From the NCBI RefSeq assembly GCF_018598175.1, contig NZ_JAHESE010000022.1, positions 1 through 64,000 of the forward strand: DNA of 64,000 nucleotides, given 5' to 3'. The DNA is from Dawidia cretensis. Its GTDB lineage: Bacteria; Bacteroidota; Bacteroidia; Cytophagales; Cyclobacteriaceae. Below, piece after piece: positions 48,866-58,900 of this stretch. A program made the position numbers and the translations under genes. Below the pieces are notes generated by a model, which searched no databases, had not been told where the DNA came from, and saw only the letters and a program-made list of their open reading frames with translations. Each line of letters begins with the position of its first letter. The stretch's first letter is position 1.

Positions 48866-50110
48866 ATGAAAACCAAGGCATTGTTGCTGTTACTGGCAGC
48901 TTTCATCATAAACATCGGCGCCTTCGCCCAGGAGGACGATGACATGTATTTCAACGCCACGGATCGCGCTAAGCTTCAATCGAAAGAGCGGCAGGACCAA
49001 ATAGCCTATGAAGCCAGCGTGAAGAAGGCTAAGAAAATGCGTGAAGAGCCCGCGACGGAGGAAGAGGAAGGAAGTGTCGAAAGTGTAGAGGCGCTCAACC
49101 CAACCGACAGCTACTCGGCCCGCAACGTCAATCCGGAGTATGAAGCTCGTTCCACCGCAAAACTTTCGCAGTCGGACGACCAGGATTATTTCGTGAACAA
49201 CTATCAGTATTCCACTTCCAGCAACATGAACAACTGGAATAACAATTTTAATTCGTGGTACGGCAACCCCTGGTATAGTGCAAACTATTACAATGCACCT
49301 ATCAATTCCTGGAACAGCCCGTACTATGGATATGCCGACCCCTACTACAGCCCCTGGTACAACCCGTATTGGAACAACAACGGCTGGTCTGCCTCTTTCA
49401 GCTACTATTGGGGTAACTCCTATAATAACTATGGTAACTATGGCTACGGCTGGGGCGGTAACTACAACTATTGGAACCGTCCGTATTGCGGTTACGCTTC
49501 TTCCTGGGGATTTGGTTATGGCTACAACTCCGGTTATCCGGGCTGGTATGGCTACCCGGGCAGCGTGATCATTATTAACAACGGCGAAGGCACTTACGGC
49601 CCGCGCTACGCCAAACGTGGCAGCCGCGGCAATGAGGTCGTCAACACTACGCGCCCCAATACGAGTACCCGCACACAGGTGTCGGATGCTTTTGGCAGCA
49701 ACAACCGCTCGCAACGGCAAGCTACGGCTGGACGTACGTCTAACCTGAATAACAACGCTGTTACACCGGCGAATACCACCAATGGCAGGTCGCGTCAACA
49801 AGGCAGCGAGTACTACAACCGCACATGGCGTCGCGTGACCCAGGAGCCTTCGAACGCCAACAATAGCAATTCGAATTCAAATTCGGGTAACAGCTCCAAC
49901 GGCCGTACATCCAACAGCAATTCAAACTGGAACAATGGCAACAGTAACAGCGACCGCTCGTATACACCGTCCAGAAGCAGCAACAATAACAACGACCGTT
50001 CAAACTCTTCGTTCGGTAATAGTAACAGCGGCGGCGGTGGACGTAGCAGTGGTGGCTACTCTGGAGGCAACTCCGGCGGTGGTCGATCCCGCGGTGGCAG
50101 AGGCAACTAA
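48866..50110 (+). CDS. Exported Asn/Tyr/Trp-rich low-complexity protein
   Basis: A 414-residue protein with a signal peptide (KALLLLLAAFIINIGAFAQ, cleavage near residue 21). An acidic/charged part spans about residues 22-110. A Tyr/Trp/Asn/Pro-rich segment lies at about 115-230 (repeated YYNAP, NSPYYGYADPYY and GNYGYGWGGNYNYW type units), then a Ser/Asn-rich region and a Gly/Arg/Ser tail (SGGGGRSSGGYSGGNSGGG). The family is not recognised. The composition suggests an extracellular or outer-membrane-associated disordered protein. It is followed after 25 bases by an outer-membrane barrel gene on the same strand. Confidence 0.85.
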   Translation: MKTKALLLLLAAFIINIGAFAQEDDDMYFNATDRAKLQSKERQDQIAYEASVKKAKKMREEPATEEEEGSVESVEALNPTDSYSARNVNPEYEARSTAKLSQSDDQDYFVNNYQYSTSSNMNNWNNNFNSWYGNPWYSANYYNAPINSWNSPYYGYADPYYSPWYNPYWNNNGWSASFSYYWGNSYNNYGNYGYGWGGNYNYWNRPYCGYASSWGFGYGYNSGYPGWYGYPGSVIIINNGEGTYGPRYAKRGSRGNEVVNTTRPNTSTRTQVSDAFGSNNRSQRQATAGRTSNLNNNAVTPANTTNGRSRQQGSEYYNRTWRRVTQEPSNANNSNSNSNSGNSSNGRTSNSNSNWNNGNSNSDRSYTPSRSSNNNNDRSNSSFGNSNSGGGGRSSGGYSGGNSGGGRSRGGRGN

Positions 50111-50135
50111 TTCTTAATTTCTCGTACAGTACACT

Positions 50136-51749
50136 ATGAAGGTGATGAAGGTGGTGAGGATTACCCTCACGGCAGCGATTCTATTGTTCATGATTTCCCC
50201 CACCCTTCCGGTGCTGGGGCAAAGCTTCACCGGCAACGCACTGCTGTTTAGCCGGACGAAGCCGGCCGGTAGCGCACGCATCCAGGCACTGGGTGGTACC
50301 CAGACATCCCTGGGGGGTGACTTCAGCTCGGCGGCGTCAAACCCTGCCGGATTGGGTTTCTATACTAAATCAGAATTTACCCTGGGGTTGGGCGTAGCCG
50401 GTGAAGATATCAGTACTCGCTATTATGGAACGACCTCCAGCGATCAGAATACAAAATTTAACATTCCTTCACTCAGCCTGGTGCTGCATTACGGCAACGG
50501 TCGCGAGACGGGATTTCTCGGCGGTAGCTTTGGCATTACCTTCACCCGCATTAATGACCTGAACAACTCGTATCGCTACAGCGGTACGAACAGCGAGTCA
50601 TCGATCATCGACTTTTTTGTGGATGATGCTTACTTCCAGGCTCCCGACGATCCTTCCTACCTCGAGGCGGGCAACAATGGGTACTACACGTTATCAGGCC
50701 TGGCGTATAATAACTTCCTGGTCGATGCGATCTACGACGACGAGGGTAATTTTCTGAATAGATACGGCTCGGTGCTCGATACGGACATACCCATCGAGGG
50801 TCAGCCAGACGAAGTCCGTACGATTGATCAGGTGGAGTCCTTCCGTCGTAGCGGACGCCAATATCAATGGTCCTTTGCGTATGGCGCCAATTTCTCTGAT
50901 AAGTTTTATCTCGGCGCCAGCCTGGGTCTGACGACACTGCGCTACTCCCTGGAGTTGAATTTCCGGGAATCAAACTTCCGGTATAACCGCGGCGAGGATG
51001 CCGTCGATTATAATCCGCTTAACTACCACTCCACGACCGAGAACATCGACATCGAGGGAAGCGGCGCGAACTTTACCATTGGCGCTATTTACAAGCCGGT
51101 AAGCTTTGTACAGTTAGGCGTTTCGTTGGCGACCCCTACCTGGTACAGCCTGACCGACAACTATACGGCCAGTCAGGAAGCCGATTGGAATAACTTTGAC
51201 TACTATGATACGCCCACGAATACCAGTGACGACCTGAGGAACATTGTTTCGCAATTCGATTCACCTACACTGTCTGAATACTCGCTACGTACACCTATGA
51301 AGGTAAGTGCCGGTGCGACATTCATTGCCAAGTTTGGCTTTATCAGCGCCGATGTAGAGTTCGTGAACTATGGCAACTCCAAGTACAAGGACAATACCAG
51401 TAATTCCGACTGGTACGACTCCGACAACAGGAGCATCAAGTCTACGTATACTTCGGTGGTGAATTATCGCGTGGGGGCAGAATATCGATATCAAATCTTC
51501 CGCGCCCGTCTTGGCTACAACTTAATGGCCGATCCCTATCGCGTCAGCGCTGGCGTAGACCGCAAGATCCAATCTATCTCGGGAGGCGTTGGTGTGCGGG
51601 TGAAAAAGTTCTATACCGATCTGGCTGTTGTTTCCAGCAAAACGGAGAATGTACGCGTGCCGTATTCCGTGGACGGAATCCCCGAGCCGCGTGCCATACA
51701 AGACGTAAAGAATATGAATTACCTCCTCACGCTGGGCTTTACTTTCTAA
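50136..51749 (+). CDS. OmpP1/FadL-like outer-membrane protein
   Basis: A 537-residue protein with a signal peptide (LTAAILLFMISPTLPVLGQ). SARIQALGGTQTSLGGDFSS and ASNPAGLGFYTKSEFTLGLG are the N-terminal hallmark of the OmpP1/FadL/TodX-type transporters of Bacteroidota. Many amphipathic beta strands follow, with a C-terminal strand ending LLTLGFTF (aromatic final residue). It probably imports hydrophobic compounds, substrate unknown. It is likely co-transcribed with the Asn/Tyr-rich protein. Its 3' end overlaps aroK tail to tail by 11 bases. Confidence 0.88.
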   Translation: MKVMKVVRITLTAAILLFMISPTLPVLGQSFTGNALLFSRTKPAGSARIQALGGTQTSLGGDFSSAASNPAGLGFYTKSEFTLGLGVAGEDISTRYYGTTSSDQNTKFNIPSLSLVLHYGNGRETGFLGGSFGITFTRINDLNNSYRYSGTNSESSIIDFFVDDAYFQAPDDPSYLEAGNNGYYTLSGLAYNNFLVDAIYDDEGNFLNRYGSVLDTDIPIEGQPDEVRTIDQVESFRRSGRQYQWSFAYGANFSDKFYLGASLGLTTLRYSLELNFRESNFRYNRGEDAVDYNPLNYHSTTENIDIEGSGANFTIGAIYKPVSFVQLGVSLATPTWYSLTDNYTASQEADWNNFDYYDTPTNTSDDLRNIVSQFDSPTLSEYSLRTPMKVSAGATFIAKFGFISADVEFVNYGNSKYKDNTSNSDWYDSDNRSIKSTYTSVVNYRVGAEYRYQIFRARLGYNLMADPYRVSAGVDRKIQSISGGVGVRVKKFYTDLAVVSSKTENVRVPYSVDGIPEPRAIQDVKNMNYLLTLGFTF

Positions 51750-52257
51750 GCCTGGCGTCGATGGCATGCTGCAACGCCGGCAAGGTGGGTTCTTTCAACG
51801 CGATTTGCGCCTGTGCATAGCAGGTCTGTCGGCGATCGTATAATGCTGTCAACTTTGTTTTCTTTTCCGCCAGGTCTTCGGCTTGTAGCAGCGGCCGTCC
51901 CTTGTCGGTAGCCGTTCTGCTGAGCAGCTCTTCTACCGGCACATCGAGGAACACGCTTATACCGGCTACGTTGATGACGGTCATGCCGTCGTGGAAGCAG
52001 GGCGCCCCCCCGCCGGTGGCCATCACGAAGTTCATGTCGGTTGCGGCCCAGTGCTTTAACACTTCTGATTCCAGCAGGCGAAAGTATGCTTCGCCGTCTT
52101 CGGCAAAAATAGCTTGCACCGTCTTTCCGGCGCGACGTTCAATTTCTTTGTCCTGGTCTACAAATGGCAATAATAACGTCTCTGCCAGGGGTCGCCCCAG
52201 CGTGCTTTTACCGGAGCCCGGCATGCCGACCAGGAATATCTTGAGGTAGTCGCTCAC
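51739..52257 (-). CDS. aroK: Shikimate kinase
   Basis: 172 residues from a GTG start at 52257 (VSDYLKIFLVGMPGSGKSTL). It phosphorylates shikimate in aromatic amino-acid synthesis. The P-loop GMPGSGKST, the shikimate-binding DQDKEIERRAGKTVQAIF, the FRLLESEVL segment and the GGGAPC motif are present. The GTG overlaps the stop of the upstream BT_3928-type gene (GTGA), so the two are translationally coupled. A longer open frame to 52338 would lie inside that gene and is rejected. Confidence 0.93.
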   Translation of the reverse strand: MSDYLKIFLVGMPGSGKSTLGRPLAETLLLPFVDQDKEIERRAGKTVQAIFAEDGEAYFRLLESEVLKHWAATDMNFVMATGGGAPCFHDGMTVINVAGISVFLDVPVEELLSRTATDKGRPLLQAEDLAEKKTKLTALYDRRQTCYAQAQIALKEPTLPALQHAIDARLRK

Positions 52258-53369
52258 TCGCCCAGGGTGTTCAACACCGTTGCAGCGTCCGGTGTGTCGT
52301 TGTGATGCCACATGCCTTTTACCGTGCCATCTTTCCACAGCGTAATGCCGGGATTCGAGCGAATGATGGTCTTTAGTACGGTTGCATCAACAAAGTAATA
52401 CGCCACTGGCAGTTGGTGTTTGTGACGGAAGGCTTCAAATTCGCCGGCGCTGGAAGCCGTCAGCGCCATAACCTCCACCTTGCTGCCCTCCAGCGCTTTT
52501 ACCAGCGCGCGAACTTTGTCGATGTTTTTGGCCGAGGCTTTCGAGACGTCGTAGAAGATCAGCAAGAGCTTGTTGCCTTCGAAGGTGTTTTGGGTAATGT
52601 CTTCACCCTGATCGGTAAAGACAGAGTAGTCCGTAATCTTCGCTTTGGTTTTATCTTCGTTTGTCTGGCGTACACTGATATACTGATACACCGTGGTGTC
52701 GCCCAGGTATTTTTCTGAAGCAATCTCTTCGCCGCTGTCTTTCTTTTTAAATACATACTCGAAGCGCGGTTGCTCTTCGGGCTGCATTTGCTGCGGTATA
52801 TTGTTGCCGATCTTATACGCGCGGAAGTCGATAAAGGGCAGGTGCAACAAGGCGTAGATGCCCAGTGCAAAGCTGATGATCGTTGAAGAAGCTATAATGA
52901 TATGACCCACCTGGTCGGGCAGCGCCGGCGTGTAACGCTTGCGATACCAGAACAGGTGCAGAATAAACACGACCAGGATAACATCTTTTGTAAACGACTC
53001 CCAGGGGGTGAGCTTGATGGCGTCGCCAAAGCAGCCACAATCGGTTACCTTGTTGAAATAAGCCGAGTAGAATGTGAGGAATGTAAAGAAGATGATCAAT
53101 CCCAGCAGCACCTTGGCGGTGAGGTTCATGCGGTAGAACAGCAGCACGGCGATGCCGAGCACGACTTCCAGCACGATCAGAATCAAACCAATCTCCAGCG
53201 CCCAATCTTTAAACACCAGGAAGAAAGAGCCAAAGTCATTGGCAAAGACCTCGAAGTATTCTTCCATTTTTATCTCGGTGCCGATCGGGTCGTTCAACTT
53301 GATCAGTCCGGAGAAAATGAATAAGGCTCCTACAAAGAAGCGTGAGAATTTGTCGACTATCTTGATCAT
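52254..53369 (-). CDS. DoxX / BT_3928-type membrane protein
   Basis: A 371-residue protein. The N-terminal half is a DoxX-like four-helix membrane domain (FSRFFVGALFIFSGLIKLND is the typical start, then CGCFGDAIKLTPWESFTKD). After an additional transmembrane helix near residues 150-170, the C-terminal half is thioredoxin-fold-like (LLLIFYDVSKASAKNIDKVR, LPVAYYFVDATVLKTIIRSN, GITLWKDGTVKGMWHHND) without a CxxC. The NCBI family BT_3928 has this architecture, and its function is unknown. It lies between DUF1599 (145 bases upstream) and aroK, whose start overlaps its stop. Confidence 0.88.
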   Translation of the reverse strand: MIKIVDKFSRFFVGALFIFSGLIKLNDPIGTEIKMEEYFEVFANDFGSFFLVFKDWALEIGLILIVLEVVLGIAVLLFYRMNLTAKVLLGLIIFFTFLTFYSAYFNKVTDCGCFGDAIKLTPWESFTKDVILVVFILHLFWYRKRYTPALPDQVGHIIIASSTIISFALGIYALLHLPFIDFRAYKIGNNIPQQMQPEEQPRFEYVFKKKDSGEEIASEKYLGDTTVYQYISVRQTNEDKTKAKITDYSVFTDQGEDITQNTFEGNKLLLIFYDVSKASAKNIDKVRALVKALEGSKVEVMALTASSAGEFEAFRHKHQLPVAYYFVDATVLKTIIRSNPGITLWKDGTVKGMWHHNDTPDAATVLNTLGE

Positions 53370-53514
53370 CGTTCTTGATAATTATGCTCGGTTCACATCC
53401 CTGCTGCTATGCACGGGGCGGCTACTATCACCAAACTTCCCACTTCCGCCTTTCAAAAGCCATTGCACACCTTATTTTAACTATTAAATAACAACTTTTC
53501 TGCGCAGGCAGTCT

Positions 53515-54060
53515 TTATCTGGCTTCGCCACTCATGATCATGGCAAATACAGCGTAGTTAATCATATCCTGGTAGTTGGCTTTTACACCCTCGCTCACCA
53601 GGGTCTTGCCTTGATTGTCTTCGATTTGTTTTACCCGCAGCAACTTCATGAGAATGATGTCGGTGATGGAGGAGACACGCATGGCACGCCAGGCTTCGCC
53701 ATAGTCGTGGTTCTTTTGCTGAAGCAGCGTGAAGGTCTCGTGGGCCGCGTTGTCGTACAGCGGCGCTAGTTCTTCAAACGGCAGGTCGAGGCTGGCGTGC
53801 TCGTCGAGCTGCAGCTGGATCAGCGCAATGATGCTGTAGTTGATGATGCCGATGAACTCGTCGCGGATGGGGTCGTCCACCAGCTGTATGCCCTTATCTT
53901 GAATGCTGCGAATGCGTTGGGCCTTGATAAAGATCTGGTCGGTGATGGAAGGCAGTCGCAAAATGCGCCAGGCGGTGCCATAATCGCGTGTTTTTTTCTC
54001 AAACAGCGCGCGGCACTGGGCGATTACCGCCTTGTACTCCTGAGATGTTTTTTCAACCAA
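53515..54060 (-). CDS. DUF1599 protein with internal duplication
   Basis: A 181-residue protein with two copies of the same unit: RDYGTAWRILRLPSITDQIF (about residues 24-43) and HDYGEAWRAMRVSSITDIIL (about 112-131), each followed by a basic helix (KAQRIRSIQDKG; KLLRVKQIEDNQG) and an NYSIIALIQ/NYAVFAMIM helix. DUF1599 has been proposed as a nucleotide-modification-associated domain. No reaction is established here. It diverges from folP (58 bases). Confidence 0.9.
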   Translation of the reverse strand: MVEKTSQEYKAVIAQCRALFEKKTRDYGTAWRILRLPSITDQIFIKAQRIRSIQDKGIQLVDDPIRDEFIGIINYSIIALIQLQLDEHASLDLPFEELAPLYDNAAHETFTLLQQKNHDYGEAWRAMRVSSITDIILMKLLRVKQIEDNQGKTLVSEGVKANYQDMINYAVFAMIMSGEAR

Positions 54061-54118
54061 GGGAATAAACTTTAGCCCGCAAACTTCTTAATTTGAATGA
54101 GAATTCCAGCGCCTGGCC

Positions 54119-55006
54119 ATGAAATCCGTGTTTGAAAATGATTTTTTTTCTACAAACCGTACCCTGCATTGCGGTGGGCGGCTTATCGACCTGCAGACGC
54201 CCCGCGTCATGGGCATCCTGAACGTTACGCCGGACAGCTTCTTCGAAGGCAGCCGCTACTCGTCGCTGGACCAGGTACAGGCACAGGCAGGCCATATGTT
54301 GGAAGCCGGCGCAACATTTCTCGACATCGGTGGTTATTCCACACGGCCGGGTGCGGCTGACATTACCATAGCGGAGGAGATACAACGCGTCGTGCCCGCG
54401 ATACAAGCCATCCTCACGGCCTTCCCCGGTGCTTTGATTTCCGTCGATACCTTTCGCAGCGAGGTGGCGTCCGAAGCCGTAGCGGCCGGTGCCCACCTCA
54501 TAAACGACGTATCGGGCGGCACGCTGGACCCGGCCATGTTTGATACGGTTGCTCGTCTGCAAGTACCCTATGTTCTGATGCACATGCGCGGCACTCCCCA
54601 AACCATGGCGACGCAAACGAACTATACCGACCTGTTGAAGGAAGTTCTCGACTTTCTACACGCGGCGCTACACGCCCTGCGGCAACGTGGGGTGAAAGAT
54701 ATCATCATCGATCCGGGCTTTGGCTTTGCTAAAACACCCACACAGAATTTCGAGCTGCTGCAACACTTCGAGCACTTTCGCGTGTTAGGCTGTCCCGTGC
54801 TGGCGGGCCTGTCGCGCAAGTCGATGATCTGGCGCACGCTGGAGCAACGACCGGAAGATGCGCTGAATGGCACCACCGTGTTGAATACCATTGCCCTGAT
54901 GAAAGGCGCCGGCATTCTGCGGGTGCACGATGTGCGCGAGGCCGTGGAGGCTGTCAAGCTGGTCATGCTTACGACACGTTCTTCTGCACAGAAGTCTGTT
55001 GTTTAA
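54119..55006 (+). CDS. folP: Dihydropteroate synthase
   Basis: A 295-residue TIM-barrel enzyme joining p-aminobenzoate to the pterin pyrophosphate for folate synthesis. RVMGILNVTPDSFFEGSRY, LDIGGYSTRPGA, ISVDTFRSEVA, LINDVSGG, LMHMRGTPQTM, DPGFGFAKTPTQNFELLQH and LAGLSRKSMIW are all present, covering both substrate sites. A short N-terminal extension precedes the core. It is followed by cdaA after 38 bases, a common Bacteroidota pairing. Confidence 0.96.
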   Translation: MKSVFENDFFSTNRTLHCGGRLIDLQTPRVMGILNVTPDSFFEGSRYSSLDQVQAQAGHMLEAGATFLDIGGYSTRPGAADITIAEEIQRVVPAIQAILTAFPGALISVDTFRSEVASEAVAAGAHLINDVSGGTLDPAMFDTVARLQVPYVLMHMRGTPQTMATQTNYTDLLKEVLDFLHAALHALRQRGVKDIIIDPGFGFAKTPTQNFELLQHFEHFRVLGCPVLAGLSRKSMIWRTLEQRPEDALNGTTVLNTIALMKGAGILRVHDVREAVEAVKLVMLTTRSSAQKSVV

Positions 55007-55030
55007 ATTGGGCTTCTATGCCTGATCGGT

Positions 55031-55038
55031 TACATTTG
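55031..55038 (+). promoter_or_regulatory. Candidate -7 box of cdaA
   Basis: TACATTTG fits TAnnTTTG. TTGG lies 19 bases upstream. It ends 6 bases before the cdaA ATG at 55045, so a transcript from it would have almost no leader. Confidence 0.5.
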
Positions 55039-55044
55039 TAAGAC

Positions 55045-55911
55045 ATGATCTTCCTGTTCAAAATCGGATTCCTGGAAGTTAGCTGGGTCGATGTCATTGA
55101 TATTGGCCTGGTCAGTGTCTTATTATACCAGGTGTATAAGCTTATTCGCGGCAGTATTGCCGTGAATATCTTCCTGGGTATTCTCGCCCTGTACCTGGTA
55201 TACCTCATCGTGCGTGCCGCCCAGATGGAGCTGCTGACGATGATCCTGGGACAGTTTATGGGCGTCGGTGTACTGGCCATGATCATTCTCTTCCAACCCG
55301 AAATCCGGAAGTTCCTGCTCGTGATCGGCCGCGGTACGGAGTTCCGCGAAAATATCTTCAAGACCATTTCCAACTGGCGCCACGAATACCATGATGACTT
55401 TGATATAGGCCAGGTGATCGAAGCGGTTAAGACCCTCAAGGCTTCAAAGACCGGTGCGCTCATGGTTTTCTCGCGCGACACCGAGCTGAAGTTCTATGCG
55501 CAGACCGGCGACGCCCTGGATGCTGAAGTAAACAAGCGCCTGCTTCTATCAATCTTCAACAAAAATTCTCCCCTGCACGATGGGGCTGTCATTATTTATA
55601 AAGGCCGTATTCGGGCGGCACGCTGCGTATTGCCGGTCAGTGAGAACGACCACCTTCCCCCCAACTTTGGGCTGCGCCACCGTGCGGCCGTGGGCATGTC
55701 CGAAAGCACGGACACGCTCGTGCTGGCGGTATCGGAAGAAACAGGCCGCCTGGTGCTAGCCCGGAACGGTAAATATCTACGCGCCCTGAAACTGAAACAG
55801 ATCGAGCAAAAGATTCTGGATTACCTGCATAACAGCGAATCTGGCAACTGGGAAGAGGTACACGAGCACGAAGCCGAGGCATCCGCCGAAACGCCATCCG
55901 TAAAAGCGTAA
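55045..55911 (+). CDS. cdaA: Diadenylate cyclase CdaA (c-di-AMP synthase)
   Basis: A 288-residue membrane-bound cyclase. Three N-terminal transmembrane helices span about residues 12-85 (IGLVSVLLYQVYKLI, IFLGILALYLVYLIV, GVLAMIILFQPEIRK). The DAC domain has the catalytic NSPLHDGAVIIYKGRI (DGA motif) and GLRHRAAVGMSESTD (RHR motif), then VSEETGRLVLARNGK. The C-terminus is acidic. C-di-AMP controls osmolyte and cell-wall homeostasis. It may be transcribed with folP or from its own near-leaderless promoter. The caspase gene follows 40 bases later. Confidence 0.95.
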   Translation: MIFLFKIGFLEVSWVDVIDIGLVSVLLYQVYKLIRGSIAVNIFLGILALYLVYLIVRAAQMELLTMILGQFMGVGVLAMIILFQPEIRKFLLVIGRGTEFRENIFKTISNWRHEYHDDFDIGQVIEAVKTLKASKTGALMVFSRDTELKFYAQTGDALDAEVNKRLLLSIFNKNSPLHDGAVIIYKGRIRAARCVLPVSENDHLPPNFGLRHRAAVGMSESTDTLVLAVSEETGRLVLARNGKYLRALKLKQIEQKILDYLHNSESGNWEEVHEHEAEASAETPSVKA

Positions 55912-55919
55912 AAACTTAC

Positions 55920-55927
55920 TATTTTTG
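55920..55927 (+). promoter_or_regulatory. Candidate -7 box of the WD40-caspase gene
   Basis: TATTTTTG fits TAnnTTTG and lies 24 bases before the ATG at 55952. The -33 region has no TTTG. Confidence 0.35.
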
Positions 55928-55951
55928 TCCGGCATCTAATTTGCCGCCGGC

Positions 55952-58900
55952 ATGAGACTGACCTTCCTCTTTGTGCTGCTCACCAGCAGCTCTTTCGCGC
56001 AATCCATTGAAACGATTATTCAAAAGGGCCACGAGCTGGCGGTCATGACCGTCGCTGTCAGCCCTGACAGCAACTACATTGCTACCGGCAGCAAAGACAA
56101 GGCTGCCAAGCTGTGGGAGGTCAGCACCGGCCGCGAAGTGCGCAGCTTCCTGGGCCACGAAGCCACTGTTACCAGCCTGGCCTTTACGCCTAACGGCCAG
56201 TACCTCCTCAGCGGTAGCTACGACAAGACTATCCGCTTGTGGGAAGTGAAGACCGGCCGGGAAATAGCCGCTATCACCACCATTGACTTCATCGGCGACG
56301 TCGCCATCGATCCGCAGATGCGTTTTTTTGTACACACGGGCACAAACAATACGGGCTACGATTCTGCCGTGATCTACGACTTTAAAACCCGCCGCGTGCT
56401 GGCGCGCCTGCCCGTCGATCCCGACAAGGGGCTGGGCACGGGCACTGACATCGCCATCAGCCCCGATGGCCGCTGGATGGCCCTCGGCCAGGATGACCGC
56501 CGCACCAGCCTGTACGACGTACAGCAGTGGAAACTTGTCAAAGACTTTACCGCCGAAGACGAGGGCAGCTGCGGTGGCTGTGGCACCCGCGTGGAATTCA
56601 GCCCCGACAGCAAGTTCCTGTACACCCTGCCCCACAACGGCATCGCTAAGAAATTTAACCTCGCCACCCTGGCCCTGGTGCGTACCTACGACAAGAACGA
56701 AGAGGACGTAACTGGCTCCGCGATTAGCGCTGACGGTAAAAAGCTGGCGCTGGCGACGGAAGAAGATGTTACCGTATGGGACGAAGCCTCGGGCAAAGTA
56801 CTTGCCAAGCTGGTGGCCGAAGAAAAAGGTCAATTCCACGGGGTGACGTTTACCAACAGCGGCAACGAGCTGCTCGTCACCTCCGACAACAACACAGCTT
56901 TTGCCTGGAATCCGACGTCGCAAAAAAAGACCGGCGTCTTTACCGGCTTCCTCAGCCAACGCGACAAAGGCGGCCTGGACTACGATCCTAACTTTTACTG
57001 GCAGTCGTCAATTGCTAAATATGTACGACTCAAAAACAGCCTGCGCATCACGCCCGATGGCAAGACATTGATCAAAGGTAAGTTTGGCACCAAGGTAAAA
57101 CGCTGGGACATTGCCAGCGGTAAGACCGTGATGGAGTATGTCAGCCACAAGAAAGGGGTGCTGAGCTACGACCTCTCCAGGGATGGCAGCAAACTGCTGA
57201 CGGGCGGTGGCGACGGCAAGATTGTATTGTGGGACCTGAACTCCGGTGACTCGCTCAGGGTCATTCAATCGTACCGCGAGCCGATCTTCGATATACACTT
57301 CAACGCCGCCGAGACCGGTGTGATCTCCTGCAGCTGGGACGCTACCATGAAGATCCACGACCTGGCCACCGGCACAATGCAAACCTACTTCGATTTTCAG
57401 AGCTACTCGGTCTATAACCTGCTTTATCCCGACGACCTCTACGTCATCACGGCCCGTCTGGACAACGCCATACAGATGTGGGAGATCGATACGAAGAAAG
57501 AAGTACGCAATTTTGTTGGCCACACGGATATTGTAGGCTCGATTCAGATCAGCGCTGACCGCAAAACGCTGCTCAGCGCCAGCTGGGACGGCTCGGTGCG
57601 CCTGTGGGATGTCGGCACCGGCCTGATGACCCGCAAGCTGAAAGACCACCGCGGTGCCGTGCACACGGCGATCTTTAGTGCCAACGAAAAAGAGATCTAT
57701 ACCGCCGGTGCCGACCGCACCATCCGCGTGTGGGAGCCTGCGACCGGTAAAATCATCCGCACCTTCCATGGGCACAATGCCGAAGTAACCTCTCTGCTGT
57801 TTAGCCCCGACGGCAAAATGCTGATCAGCCATAGCCTGGACGGCGTGACCAAGTTCTGGGACCTCGCTACCGGCAAAGAGTTTTTCGAGCACATACACCT
57901 GGGCGAGCGCGACTGGATGGTCAAAAACCCCGAGGGATATTTCAACGGCACCGACGACGCACGCAAGTATATACACTTCGTCAGCGGTCTGAAGACCTAC
58001 GCGGTCGACCAATTCTTCCACGAGTTTTACCGCCCCGATCTGCTTCCCAAAATATTCCAAAACCGCGGCGGCCGTGACGATCGCAAGGGCGGCATTCAGG
58101 GTAAGCTTAACAGTGCGCCTCCACCGACAGTAAAGGTGGCTGTATTGCACCACGCCACCGCGGGCAAGGCAGAGCTATACATTCGCATTACTGACAATGG
58201 CGCAGGAGTAGAGAACTTACGGGTCATGCATAATGGCAAAAGTATTTCACTGGACCGTGGAGCGCTAAAGCTCCCTTCAGGCAAAGGACAGACATCCACC
58301 TATAAACAGGTCGTTGACCTGGTGAGTGGCCCCAACAGCTTTACCGCCGTCGCCAACAACCGTGACAACGTAGAGTCTGATCCACACACGGCAGAGATCG
58401 CCTCCGACCACGTTTCGAAAAACAGCACCTGTTATGTATTGTCAGTTGGCATCAACCAATACAAAAACAGCAAGCTCAGCCTGAACTATGCTCGCCCTGA
58501 TGCCGAGTCGTTCAGCAAGGTGATTGTCAACGACAAGAGCATGAAACTCTTTAAGGACATCGAGCTGGTAACCCTGTACGACGGCGAGGCCACGCGCGAA
58601 CATATCCTGAACAAACTGGACGAGCTCAGCGGCAAGATCCGGCAGGAAGACGTTTTTATTCTGTACTACGCTGGGCATGGCAGCATGGTGGAGGACAAAT
58701 TTTACTTTATACCCACGGAAGGCCTGCGACTATACGACCAGGCTGCGCTGCAGAAAGAAGCCATTGAGGCCGGTGTTTTACAAGACAAGCTGAAGCATAT
58801 CAAGGCGCTGAAGCAACTTATCATCATGGACGCCTGCCAGTCGGGTGGCTCCGTCGAGCTGCTGGCCACACGGGGTGCGGGCGAAGAGAAGGCCATTGCC

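Noticed and set aside
48890-49801. A 303-codon open frame antisense to the Asn/Tyr-rich gene
   Set aside because: Its Val/Ile/Arg repeats mirror the Asn/Tyr codons of the plus strand. The plus-strand product has a signal peptide and an operon partner.
55919-58153. Two long open frames (346 and 381 codons) antisense to the WD40-caspase gene
   Set aside because: They are complements of the WD40 repeats, which explains their apparent periodicity.
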